Positions 23,831 to 35,288 of a stretch of DNA of 64,000 nt are shown here, one piece after another. Both the position numbers and the translations under genes were made by a program. Positions within the stretch are counted from its first letter, which is position 1. Each line of letters opens with the position of its first letter. Under the pieces are notes generated by a model. The model did no database searches and was not told where the DNA came from. It saw only the letters and a program-made list of their open reading frames with translations. This DNA comes from Phycomyces nitens. Lineage: Eukaryota > Mucoromycota > Mucoromycetes > Mucorales > Phycomycetaceae. The stretch lies in assembly GCA_022702545.1 (NCBI GenBank), contig JAHRBC010000003.1, positions 2,666,001 to 2,730,000 of the forward strand. Direction: 5' to 3'.

Positions 23831-23844
23831 ATATATAATATAAA

Positions 23845-23891
<47 letters not shown>

Positions 23892-23987
23892 GAATTGGGC
23901 GATGTTAAGCACTGGGCAGAATTGATGGAGCATGACATGAGGACAGTCATGGCCACTCTGGAGTTTGTACACCAAGGCAACCCTTAA
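23365..23987 (+). CDS. BLOC1S1: BLOC-1 subunit 1 (BLOC1S1/GCN5L1)
   Basis: Four exons (23365-23431, 23468-23540, 23584-23716, 23892-23987) give 122 residues. The sequence follows animal BLOC1S1 along its whole length: start LLKSHQQKQADNKR, then the coiled coil, GRQKELEFESRKLGVQTGRY, KQTKQWVALVDDFNGALKE, and GDVKHWAELMEHDMRTVMAT before the end. BLOC1S1 is a coiled-coil subunit of the BLOC-1/BORC complexes that act on endosomes and lysosomes. The exon 2 donor must be the weaker GTTGGT at 23541 for the frame to close. Intron 3 is expanded by (ATT)n and (TA)n microsatellites. Confidence 0.9.
23717..23891 (+). repeat. Microsatellite-filled intron of BLOC1S1
   Basis: The 175-nt third intron consists largely of an (ATT)n run (about 23788-23826) and a (TA)n run of about 37 bp before the ACAG acceptor. 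Other introns of the gene are 36-43 nt. Confidence 0.8.
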
Positions 23988-24631
23988 GCTTCTTCTTCTT
24001 CTTTTCTTTTTTGAAATATGTCCAAATTAGTTGTTAAATAAAGGTACCCCGGCTGAAAGTCCAAAAGGAAAGATCAAATGTGTGGAGGAAATATCATATA
24101 TGATATTATTATTATTATTATGATTATTATTATTATTATGAGCGTTCCGTTTTCCGATTGTGCTTCAAAATCGTCTTACCAAATGATCTCAATAGAGTGA
24201 CCCAGGACAGAATTGATTTTCACACCTATTGTGGGTAGGTAATAAATACCCCACAGCACTTTTCCATAGTTATTATTTATGTATTTATTTATTTATTTAT
24301 ATATATAAAAATAGGTTTTAGTTTTGGTTTTATCCGTCTTGTTTTTTTATTTTTTATTTTTATTTTATATATGGAATTTGGAGAACTTCCTAATACCAAT
24401 CAACATGGAGTTTATAAAAACGGGTGCGAGTGAACCCAAAAAATATATAACTATTTATTCCTAACCTCACGAATTTTTGTTTTTTTGATGTTCTTTAAAA
24501 AAAACAAAAGTGGGGTAAGCCAAAGAGTCACATTGGCCTGCCGCTGATTCCTTACCCCGCAATTTTTCATTATTTTCTATATATTCCCTTGCTCTTTTCC
24601 TTCGCTAGAATAAAAAAAAATCAGTTCTAGC
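23988..24631. other. Intergenic region upstream of the CSL gene
   Basis: AT-rich, with ATT repeats (about 24106-24140) and TATA-like tracts near 24298 and 24368. It should carry the CSL promoter. No exon recognised. Confidence 0.45.
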
Positions 24632-27600
24632 ATGGCTTATTCCTCCCAATACCCCTCGCTTGACAGCCGCACAGTAAACTACCACTGGCCCCTCAAGCCA
24701 AAATACCAAGACGATGGGCCACAGTCCATCTCCACCAGCACCAGCAGCAGAAGCAGCTCGTCCTCTGACATCGACACCTTTAAGAGGCCAATTGACGGCG
24801 TCTTCCAGGTCCAGGAGGACGCGCTCTACTTTCTTCCAGAGACCCGGATGGTCTATAGCTCAAACGACAATCTATCCGATCAGACCAGCCTCTCTCCATC
24901 CCCTCGCCAGAGTGGCAATTATCTCTCCAGTCCGGTTGGCTCAACCTCATTACACACAGATGGTCACCAACCAATCGATTTCCAGAACAACATTACACAG
25001 CACCAAGGCGCGTCATGGAATACTGGCAATGACATTTCCATGGCAGATCTTGGCTTTGTAGTCGACAACGGCCTCAACTCGCCTTTTGACTTTCTCGATT
25101 CGTTTGAGCAAGGCGCCCTGGTGTCTGATATCCACACCCCTCCTTCGTACGATCTAGATCCTCCAGAGCATCACTGCGATCAGGAGGCTCGGGTGTGTCG
25201 CTCACAAGCACCGTTTGACTATCCCGTCTTTGACACCCGCCCTTTTGAGAAATCAAACATGGTAAGTCCAAGTAGAAACTTACACAAGAACTCCATCTAA
25301 TTTATACACTTTAGAAGGTCCCAACCTACTTTTACCCTCAATCCTTTTCTCCTCCTCCAGACAAGATCACCTATCCCCTCGACATGCCCTATGTATTCAA
25401 CAACACCAACAGTAACACCACTGCCAACAACAATACCAACAACAACAATATCAACAACAGTATTCAATCGTCTTATGATCTCCTCCAGCACTCCCTCGAT
25501 ACCCCTCGTCTTTCCCGCAACTCAACCCGTCAATCTTTTTCGTATGACAAACATCATCATGTCACCAACCCATCCTCCACAGCTGATTCTCCCACAAAAG
25601 CCAAACGTATCACTGACTGTGCACAACAAAATTCCTATTCTATCCGCCCAAAGCAACGTCGTCCTCAATCAATCTCAAAGTCAGCCATGGACAAGTCCAA
25701 ACTCCAGTCTATTCTCCAGACCTATCTCCTGGCCCCCGACCTTCCTGGTCTGGGCGAGCAAAAGGCTGTCATCATGGTGAGTCTCGGGGAGGGATTCATG
25801 GCGACCCTTTTAAATTATTTTTTGTTTGTTTTCTAATCATCTCATTAGACTTGCAAAGTGGCCCAAAAGAGCTATGGCACTGAGAAAAGGTAATAAGAAA
25901 AAAATAGAATCTTATTTCACTTGTACTCATCCTTATGACCCAATTTTGTTACTTGTAAATTTATTATGATACAGATTTCTCTGTCCTCCTCCAACCGTTC
26001 TCCTAATGGGTTCTCGTTGGTGGTCTGACAAGGGCAATAATTGCTACCAAGAATCGACAAAAAATCCATTTGCTCCACCCCAACTATCTATTTCCATCTC
26101 GGGCGAACCGTGTCTCTATACTGGCCAGGTCGAGTGGTATTCTGGCTCGGGAATTCTGATGGGCCAGACCGGCAGCACAACCGAACAGACCCAAACGAAA
26201 AAGACCGAAGAGAGCGAGACCCGTCACAGGAGATTGCGCATGGCAGAACCAAAGCACCAGGACAAGCGATGGTATCAGCACGAACAGGAGCCTCCTTCGA
26301 TGGGAAGATGTGTTTCCAAGCAATTGTTCATCACCGATGCCGACGAGAAGAGAAAGAGAGTCGAGTGTGTGTTTAAGATCAATCTGGCCAATGGGCTGCC
26401 TTTGGGTGCAATGTCCAGCCGGCCCATCAAGGTGATTAGCAAGCCCAGCAAAAAGAAGCAGAGTCCTCGAAATGCAGAATGTATGTTTATACCAATATCA
26501 ATATCTTTAGCATATAAAATATATTTATTTATTTATCTTATTTATCTTGTTTACCGTTCTCTAGTGTGCATTCACCACGGTGGACTCGTGTCTCTATTCA
26601 ATCGCGTACGATCCCAGACAGTCTCGACAAAATACCTCGGCGTCTCTCTCGACAATGGGCCTCTGCACGCCTTTCCTTCCCAACAGCCAAAGATGTCAAA
26701 GATACCCGACAACACCTGCTTTGTCGCTCGTACCAGCAGCTGGGACGCATTTGTAGTCTGGATTGTTGATACCAATTCGCCTCAGGACCACCAGTCCAAT
26801 CCTGACAACCATACCGCAAAAGACTTTATCGGCCCATCCATGTCTCCCCTCAGCGTTCCTTACCCTCCTCCTCCAGCAGTTGCCCTCCGAAACACAACCG
26901 ACCAGCCTCTGGTAGTCCACTACAACCAGCCAATCGTCCTCCAGTGTCTGCGGACAGGCCTCGTTAGCCCTGTGATGGTGATTCGCAAGGTCGATCGTGC
27001 CTCGACAGTTTTGGGTGGTGCCAGATGCCCCAAGGGCTCAGAACCAGGAGGCGGAGAACGTGGCGACGAGATTCTGGGAGATCCAGTGTCCCAGCTGCAC
27101 CGTATTGCCCTCCAGATCATCCAGGGCGCTTCAGATCCAAACCAGACCAACTCTGGCGAAGAACGCTACCCTACCCCCCACTGCAGCCCCCCTATGCCAA
27201 GAGAAGACGACTTTATGCCCAGGACATCTCGCCCAGCCGCCTATCTGGCCTGCCTGAATGACAATGTCGGCATGCGTCAGACCACACAGCCCCGCAAGCG
27301 AACCGCATCAGCCCCCCAGTTCACGGCTGATCCTCTGGCCTACTTCTCTGGAATGGCAGTTCAAAAAACAGGCACCAAAAGGTCTGCAGTGTGTGATCTG
27401 ACCGACATTCCGGATCCATCGTCACTTACAATCCACAGCCGGGACCACCATATGGACAGTTCAATGAGTCCAGGGCCCAGAAAAAGAATGCTCAGTCTCA
27501 ATTCGTCTGGCTATCCGTGCACTGTCGACCGATCCCAGATCCCTCCGAGCTCATTTGCAATGACCCGTTCGAATTCTGCCCCTAGTTCTGCTGCATACAA

Positions 27601-28147
27601 ATCTGGACAGGATTTGCAGGACCCAATGGCTGGTATGGACTCCTATTGGTCCGAAGACGTGTCCGATGCTGCCATCTGGACGATTGTTGGCACTGACTGT
27701 GCAGACTACACCTTTTGGATTCCTCCATCGGACATGCTCGAGGATGCCGGCATAAAGACCGAAACTGCCGACCATGATCCTCCCAAAGAGCCTGCTCAGG
27801 CCCAGTTTTTCCCTAGCCTCTTGTATTACACGACTTCGGAGACCAGTCCGTGCCATCTTTCTAATAACCGACCTTTGTCCTTGGATGAAAAGTCTCACAA
27901 GAGACCATTGACCATGTCCCTTTATGGTCAGCACTTCACTCGGGATCTTCAGGTCTGGTTTGGTGACATTCCGGCTCCTTTTGTGGAATATCGTGGCCGA
28001 GATCACATCGTCTGTCGCATTCCTTCTCCAGACGAACTATTGCAGTGTATCTGTGTCGAGAAAGACGACAAGGAGTACAAAGTCCCTATTATGCTGGTCA
28101 GAGGGGATGGTGTGATCCACAAAACCAATGCATTCTACCGGTTCTAA
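24632..28147 (+). CDS. CSL (CBF1/Su(H)/LAG-1) family transcription factor
   Basis: Five exons (24632-25261, 25315-25776, 25849-25889, 25975-26480, 26565-28147) give 1073 residues. About 360 Ser/Pro/Asn-rich residues precede the DNA-binding core. The core starts TCKVAQKSYGTEKRFLCPPP (RHR-N domain, DNA contacts), continues with KQLFITDADEKRKRVECVFK, then a beta-trefoil region with RVRSQTVSTKYL, and ends with an IPT/RHR-C domain (PLTMSLYGQHFTRDLQVWFG) to VRGDGVIHKTNAFYRF at the very C-terminus, as in animal CSL. Long disordered insertions split the beta-trefoil and separate it from the IPT domain. Fungal CSL proteins bind the GTGRGAA-type site without Notch and affect adhesion and cell-cycle genes. 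GC content is higher than in the flanking DNA. Confidence 0.9.
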
Positions 28148-28640
28148 ATCCTTTGATCAAAACAAGAGAGACAACAATCCTTTTCTAATTACTATTATTA
28201 TTATTACCTTTGGCAGACATTCATTTTGATCTTTCTTTTTGTATGCTCCTAACACTCATTCCCATATTCTTTAAATACCCTTCTCCCCCCCCTTTATTTT
28301 TTGCTTCCTTGCTTCCCTTTCTTTCTTTGTGCCTATATACCTTCAAAATTCTTTACATATATGTCCCTCTGCTTACCCTTTTTATGTCCTTTAATGTTTC
28401 CCTTCCTTTACCTATAAACCTTCCTTATTCTCTGTTAATTTTTTCTACTTCTTTAATACTGTACTGTATTCCCTGTCTATAAAAGACAATAATCATGGTG
28501 AATCTACGATCAGAATAAATATATATATACATACATACATAATTATAAATAAATAAATATAAATATAAATAAAAATATTGTGTACATTCTTTTATATATA
28601 TATATATAAATCATTTCTTTATTTATCGGCAAATCATTGC
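28148..28640. other. Convergent 3' spacer, CSL and SYN8
   Basis: Pyrimidine-rich then AT-rich sequence with (TA)n and ATAA repeats (about 28515-28605). No gene. Confidence 0.5.
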
Positions 28641-28736
28641 TCAGTTAAATAGTCCAAGAAGGATAAAGAATACAAAAATCAGGCCAATCACAATGCATAT
28701 AGATTCTAACAATACACCCTCATTAGAACTCGTTGG

Positions 28737-28767
<31 letters not shown>

Positions 28768-29569
28768 AAAAATAAGCACCACTTACTATTATCCTTGACC
28801 TTTCGGCCCACATAGTCCAGCCTTTTCTTGGCCTTTCGCAGCCTGGCATCAGTCCGGTCGACCATCGTCTCGGTCTCATCAATCAGCTGTGCATGAGATT
28901 CCAACTCATCTCCAATCAGTAGACCCAACTCTCGATGACGACCAATCACAAGAGACAGTTGGTCCAAGTCGTCATCCTGATCTATTGTCACTGTAAATAT
29001 CTCTAGCCACTCCAAGATTCTCACCTTGAATCACACGCTGTTGCAACTGCAGAATCTGTCCATTCTCCAGATCACTTGGATCCACATTGACATGAGGAGA
29101 GAATCTCACCGTCTTGCCATGCTTATTTCCTAGCAAAATATCTCTAGGGATACTAATAAATATCCATCAACCCCATATCCTAAACTCACCTTGCCGAGGC
29201 CTCGTCACCCAGCAAGGCCTCTAGTTTATTGACCTTGACCTGGATCTGTATAAGTCGATCCTCATCGTCCCTTGTGTTTCTGCACCGAGTCAATTCCAAT
29301 TCATAATCTTTAGTTCACTCACGTTGTTCCAGTCTCTTCCTCTGCCGACAGCTGCTGTTCAAGGGACTTTAGGCCCTCTCTCAGTTTAATGAGATTCTTG
29401 TTGATGGTCGCTTCATACTTTTCGTAATTAAGTCTAGGACATCCAAATCAGCTACTTGACAGCCTTGGATTGGACCTTACTTTAGATCCTTTAGTTTGTT
29501 GCGCTCAAAGATTGTAGAGAGAGTATTGTCAGCAAGGATATCTAGACGAGAGGCCAGTTTGGTATCCAT
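28641..29569 (-). CDS. SYN8: Qc-SNARE, syntaxin-8/SYN8-like
   Basis: Six exons (29569-29481, 29433-29323, 29279-29190, 29143-29025, 28981-28787, 28705-28641) give 222 residues. The SNARE motif (about residues 138-195) reads DQLSLVIGRHRELGLLIGDE then LESHAQLIDETETMVDRTDA, with the central glutamine of a Q-SNARE, and is followed by a C-terminal membrane anchor ICIVIGLIFVFFILLGLFN. The helical N-terminal half also fits SYN8-type endosomal SNAREs, which drive fusion on late endosomes/vacuoles. The last intron contains a C21A15 homopolymer pair (plus strand 28737-28772). The unspliced frame is also open across it and would insert FFFFFGGGGGGG, but the splice to the anchor at 28705 fits better. Confidence 0.87.
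28737..28772 (+). repeat. C21-A15 homopolymer pair inside the last SYN8 intron
   Basis: Twenty-one C followed by fifteen A on the plus strand; in the gene sense T15 then G21, about 30 nt upstream of the acceptor. Confidence 0.9.
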
Positions 29570-29983
29570 AATAATGTATATATAATATGGTATTCAAATG
29601 CAGAAGCTCAGTCAAAAGCGGATTATCAACAACAATTCTTTACTACTCAGCATGTGACTGTCATGCATTAGGGCTGGTTCTCAATATGTTCTTTTTTTTG
29701 CATAAAAAATATGTATATATATATTTTATATATATATATTTTTATATATATACATACATATTTTCGGGACATATTTATATTTCTGGAATTGTCATATACA
29801 CATGTATTTTAATTCCTACCTGTCTCTACTTCTTTTCCTCTACTTCTTTAATCGATACCGTTTGGAAAGGTTTCGCTGGGTTGTATTTTGTTTTTGTTTA
29901 CAAGCCATTAAATGCCGAGAAAACAAAAAAGAAAAAAAAAGAAAAAATAGTCCAAAGAATGTTGAAAATGATCTCTATTTCTA
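29570..29983. other. Divergent spacer, SYN8 and CM1-motif gene
   Basis: About 410 bp between divergent starts, with (TA)n stretches at about 29712-29755. The upstream open frame extending into it (from 29587) looks composition-driven and is not called. Confidence 0.45.
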
Positions 29984-30830
29984 ATGTCTACAACTCCCTA
30001 CCGACAATCGACGTTCTCTTGTCATTCGCTAAGTAGCGAAGGGTCCCTAAAGACCTTTGGCGAAAGAGACGACGGCAGTGTGATTAGCATACCTCTGGCA
30101 TCTCCCGAGTCCTCGTCCTCGTCCTCGTCTGCAAAGATCAGTCTCTCCCACCCTTCTCCACGAAGATTCCACTCTTCGCATCTCGGTCGACCTCCTGGTA
30201 CTCGCCAGACCAACACATCAGTCAAACGACCCCCCTCAATCTCACACACCTCGCCTGTACACAAGACGACTCCAATGAAGGAGTTGGAAAAAGTAAGGGT
30301 TTATGCTATTCCAGTTCATATTGATAGCCTATCTTTAGATGATGGCAGATGTCAAGAAAGAAAACTTTGATCTCAAGCTAAGGATCTACCACTTGGAAGA
30401 GATTATGGTTAAAGATGTCGATCAACAGCTGCTAGAAGAGGTAAGGTTCAGCGTGTTTTCTGGACCATACTCCTAACCTGTCAACCAGAATCATAGGCTG
30501 GCCTTGGATCTCGAGGACAAGATTGACCAGGTAGAAGCACTTGAGCACGCACTGTCTCCTTTCCTGTCTGTCCAGACACGTTCGATTGGAACCCAAACCA
30601 ATCCTGTCGTTGAAGATTCAGTAGAAACCCCAAAGGAGGGCTGCCTAGAGACCTACAATGCTGTACTAGATGCAATGAATGATCTACACATCACTCCCCA
30701 GCCCAATAAGCCTCCACTCCCTGCAGCCAACAATAATCTAGAAGGCAATGATGGTAGGATCAGAGGTTGGCTTAACCAGCTGGTCGAAAATAGAATGAAG
30801 CAAGAGAGCAGTAGAGAATTTACGCTGTAA
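29984..30830 (+). CDS. CM1 (centrosomin motif 1) protein, gamma-tubulin complex tether
   Basis: Three exons (29984-30292, 30339-30440, 30489-30830) give 250 residues. After about 95 disordered Ser/Pro-rich residues comes a CM1-type motif: TPMKELEK, then, in the second exon, KKENFDLKLRIYHLEEIM, followed by coiled coil (about residues 105-165). This motif in centrosomin, CDK5RAP2, Mto1 and Spc110-type proteins binds and activates the gamma-tubulin ring complex. Known family members are much longer; here the coiled coil is short and the C-terminus (from about residue 170) has no recognised domain. It may act as a small adaptor at spindle pole bodies or other microtubule-organising sites, which is inference. 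Confidence 0.82.
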
Positions 30831-30983
30831 AAAGTGAATTTTGGCTACAATAAGCAAATCTGTATAATCACCCATCTATCATCATTATTACTGCTTTAAT
30901 TAATTAATTATATATATATACACACATGAATATATCATGGAATCCAAGCTTTCTTTTTCTTTTTTTTTTAGTTGAGGGAATTT

Positions 30984-31164
30984 ATTAGAGGAGAATCATT
31001 CTCCCAGATAATTTCCTTTTATGGATATAATACGGCAGTTGAAAGTTAGTCAAGATTGCTTTAAATGGCAACTACTTACGGCATGTTTTATCCAGCATTT
31101 CACAATCTATTTTCCCTCTTAAATCGATCGTTCCTGAGCCACTCTCACAGGACACTTTGGCCAT
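30984..31164 (-). CDS. Possible small spliced ORF (38 residues)
   Basis: On the minus strand ATG at 31164 opens MAKVSCESGSGTIDL..., spliced at a GTAAGT donor (31079) to an AAAAG acceptor before 31015, with stop at 30984. A CTAAC branch-like motif lies inside the intron. The protein matches nothing I know, and such a short model can arise by chance. Confidence 0.22.
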
Positions 31165-32375
31165 GCAAAAGAGGCTGAAATGGGGTCAAGAGAGAAAGAA
31201 GATTTATTTAATTATTTATTTATTTAAATAAAAAAGAATGGTCAAATTTGTCATTTTTGTTTTTGTTTTCTTTATTTACAAATTCTGAAACACGCACTAA
31301 TTATATATATATATTACTGGCAATACCTGTTAATCCGCCACGGAAAATTAACGAATTAAACTGTTTATTTTGTTATTGTTTAAGAATAGAATGATGTGAT
31401 TGTTTCATATATACTCTTTTGAGCTGGATTTAATCCAGTCATTACTGACTCAGCACTCGTCAAAAAGAGAAAGTGGACTCAAGAACCGAGAGTTTACAGG
31501 CCACTTTATTCTTATAACCACTGTGGTTCCAATTACACAGTTCCTTTGTCCTGACACTCTATATCTTTGGTGGTTTTTTTTAGAGGCCAAGATGGCAGCA
31601 AGACAATGATTTTGGTGTCAATGTCACTCTTATTTTTATTTAGTTTGCCGAAAGTATATTTTGGACAAGAATCCAATCCGATCAAAGCCTTGGACCAAAG
31701 CCAAAGCCTATTGGATACTATATTTGGATGGCCAGAATATCGGAGAACCGTCTGTTTTTTTTTCTTGACAAATATTAATACCAAGTGACCAATCAAATAA
31801 GACAAAAGCCCTCAATTTGTACCACATTCACTAAAGGCCCTCTTCACTATGCTGGACCTCTTTTTAAAACAGGCAAGTGTTAATCTATTCATTGATTTAG
31901 TAATAAAATTGATTATTATAGCAGCTATAAAACCAAATTTAATAGAAATTATTTCCAAACAAAAACTTGAAATGACAAGGACTTTTGGAAATGTAACAAT
32001 ATTACAAAGTCAGTTGTTTTTTTCGAGTGCACAAATAAAAAAAAAGAAAGTATGACTTCCATATATAGAAATTATATAATTCATATACATACATAGATAC
32101 ATACATTTATACATAATACATTTATATACATTAATTATACACACACAAAAATATATACATACCCAAACCAACATCTCATCCTCACAAGCCAAGACCGACA
32201 TCTCTTTCTCATTTATCCATTTGATTTTCTTGGCCTCTTGATTAATTCAGCTTTTGCTCATCTTTACAAAATCCATCTACTCTCTACTGCCATCCCATCT
32301 ACTACCATACACTCTTAATCTCGAAATCAACATTAATCACCAAAGAACAAAACAAAAACAATCAATCATTCATTC

Positions 32376-32408
<33 letters not shown>

Positions 32409-32799
32409 AAAAAAAAGAAAACGAACAGAAAGACAAGCAAACAAGGCGATCAGCAACTACAATCGACTCGAAATAAAAACAAAACGCACGAACAAAGACC
32501 CAAGAGAGAGAGAGCGAGAGAGAGCGAATAAATCAAGTGTGTGTGTGTGTGCGTTCGAGAGAGTGCGAGCGAAAGGGAGAAAAGTATAGATAGATAGATA
32601 GATAGATATATATTTATTTATAAATATATAAATATATATATATATATATATCTATATATATATGTGCATGTATAGATTTATATATATACAAAAAAAAAGG
32701 AGAAACCACAAGTTATAAAACAAAAAAGATTATAGTAGTAGTAATTATAATTATAAATATTCATAAAGAGAAACAAGCTTTTGTTGCTGTCTAGATAGA
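31165..32799. other. Promoter and microsatellite-rich leader of the PDE gene
   Basis: About 1.6 kb without a recognisable gene. From about 32080 to 32760 the plus strand is almost only simple sequence: TACATA, (CAAT)n at about 32375-32407, (AG)n around 32503-32524, (TG)n at 32537-32552, (GATA)n at 32588-32607 and (TA)n at 32630-32690. It is purine-rich and mostly free of T near the gene, as in some fungal 5' leaders. The apparent open frame at 32254-32589 is a by-product of these repeats. Confidence 0.5.
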
Positions 32800-35288
32800 A
32801 TGGAGTCCTTTCGTTGCTCGGTCGTCTTGTTGCAACCCACATTATCTGAACTTCCGGCCAATACCCTGTTTCTACTCCAGTCAGTATTCCGCACAGGTCA
32901 GTATTTGAAAGATGATGATTAGTGTTGGCCTTTACTAAAGAAGCCTTGTTGCAGTCCAAACCTATTCTGACGTTGAAGAAGCCATCGAATGGGTCGAGTG
33001 CCAGTCAATACCAACCTTGATACTTGTTGATCTCGACACAATAAGTTCTCCTGTCGGCTGGATCAACCATACCCGTCATCAACTTAAAGACCTCGTCGAT
33101 CGAGTGCCTATAATCGGTGTGTTTTTAAATTAATTATATAAAAGAACAGTAATGACGATAATCCAAGAGTGTGAATACTAAATACTAAATACTGAATATC
33201 TCTAAAGTATATTCTTCAATCGAGTCCTCTGAATTTATGATTGACTGTATAAATGCCGGTGCTACAGACTATCTACTAAAGCCACTCCGTCCACAAGTCA
33301 TCAAGACCTTATTCTTAGTAAGCTACCCCAAGACCACCCTTTATTTTTTACACACACACATTGACCTTTATCTGAAATTACATCAACAGCGGCTATATCC
33401 ATTCCAACCCGGGAAAAGCCGAGATGAAATCAGCCCACCCAAACCTGTCTGCGATCGGATCAAGCAAATGTTTGCAAAAGATGAAGAGTAGGCAATATGA
33501 AAATCCAGACCCACAAGAGCTAATGCGTCTATCTAGATTAATAAAGGCCATTATAGAAAGACACGCACCCAGGGTTACTCAAAGTAACTATCGCAAACTG
33601 TCAAATGAACGCACGGATTATTTGAAGCAGCTTATTTCCGGCTGGGACTTTTGTCCTCTTGATCTTGAACATGACGACCTGATCTACTGTGTGGTCTTGA
33701 TATTCGAGCAAGTATTCCTGCTACCAGAGCTATCTCAAGCGGCTGTCACTCAAGGTAACCAGGATTGTTGTTTGGCCATCAGGCTTACTAACCAACCTAT
33801 AGCCCAAATCTACCATTTTATCCTTGATCTCTCAAGGGCATACCATGACCAGAATCCCTACCACAACTTTGCTCATGCAGTAGATGTACTCCAATGTACC
33901 TATTATATCCTCTGCACCCTCGGTGTCCTCTCGTTTGCAGACAGCTTCACAAAGCCAGTCGATAATCGTACATGGCCTCAGTCTCTGCTTAGGACCAAGG
34001 ATGTGTATGCACTCTTGATTGCTGCCATTGGTCACGATGCTGCTCATCCTGGTGTCAATAATCTATTCATGGTAAGCTAAATTCTGCCCTGACTCTAAAG
34101 ATATATTTACCCTTGTCCATCTAGATCAATTCTGACACACCGCTAGCCTTACTCTACAACGATTGCTCTGTACTAGAGAGCTTCCATGCAATGACTCTAT
34201 TCCAGGTCATCAAGAGGCATGGATTCGATAAATTCTGTGGAGGAGCAGGATCACCTGAATACCAAGGTAAATTATAATATAATGCTGGCAAGGCTTAAAT
34301 ATATAACCCACATAGAATTCCGCAAGAGAGTGGTGACCAGCATCCTGGCTACAGACATGGCACATCATGGGGATTATGTGACCAAAATAAAGGAACAGGC
34401 AACTCGTCTGCGTACAAACCTGTTCCATGACATGACTGAGGCAGAGTGCGAAAAGGAACGACTGCTGTTGTGTAGTGCGATTATAAAGTGTGCTGACATT
34501 AGTAATGTCGTGAGTATATAGATGGATATATTTTAATTGTTTTTTGTTTTTTATTTAAAAAATAATAATACTCACATTTTGTTGTAGGCACGACCTTACA
34601 TACAGGCTGCAAAGTGGGCAGAACTCTTGGTGGAAGAATTTGCTTGCCAAGGCGATCTAGAACGTGAACTGGGCATGCCTGTACTGCCTCTGAATGACCG
34701 AGACAAGATAGTACTAGAGGATTCCCAGATTGGATTCATTCGCTATGTTACTCTGGATCTATTCTCAAGTGTGGTAGATGTAATGCAAGGTAAATACATG
34801 TATTCTTGTGCATACAAGTGACAAGCCTGACATTATTATTTTTGGTTTTAGAAATATCATTTGCAGTAGAACACATGCAACACAATCTTAAAAGATGGGA
34901 GATTCGAAAGAATGCATTGCATGATTCTGGTGTGTCCAGCCTAGGAGACATGTATGAATCAGGTAATCAATTATACACTAGAGGTTGTAGACCTTTCTAA
35001 CATTAAGGTATAGAAGCCAAGGGCATACTCCAGGAGATGGAGTACACCAGAGCCCCAACATCTGGCCAGCTCCTGCGTCTCTCGATGGACAGCCAGCCGA
35101 ATGACACCCTGTTCACCAAACTGCCCTCGATGCCCACAATGGCAATGGCTGACTATGGGAACCATGGGATGGCGAATACAAAGCCCTACCATGTAAACCA
35201 ATCCCAGGAAGATCCCATGTTGGACAACTGGACAAATGGCACGGGAAGTAGAGGAGGTCCAGCTCTCTGCCAATGTACTATCCAGTAG
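32800..35288 (+). CDS. Receiver-domain/3',5'-cyclic nucleotide phosphodiesterase fusion
   Basis: Eleven exons (32800-32896, 32955-33116, 33208-33317, 33390-33487, 33537-33754, 33803-34071, 34125-34266, 34316-34509, 34588-34789, 34852-34962, 35008-35288) give 627 residues. Residues about 1-125 form a response-regulator receiver fold: TLILVDLD with a candidate phospho-acceptor Asp, VYSS, and the conserved lysine in ATDYLLKPLRP; the acidic pair usually at the first strand is missing. Residues about 150-520 are a class I phosphodiesterase: YHNFAHAVDV, GHDAAHPGVNN (metal-binding HD), and KCADISN. It should hydrolyse cAMP. The layout recalls Dictyostelium RegA and animal PDE8. The C-terminus reads CQCTIQ, a CaaX-like prenylation signal with an extra cysteine. 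The 48-nt intron at 33755-33802 keeps frame if retained. Confidence 0.88.

Noticed and set aside
32254..32589. Open frame of 111 codons with IHSFNQSINQSIN
   Set aside because: Generated by CAAT and AG microsatellites; no independent evidence of coding.
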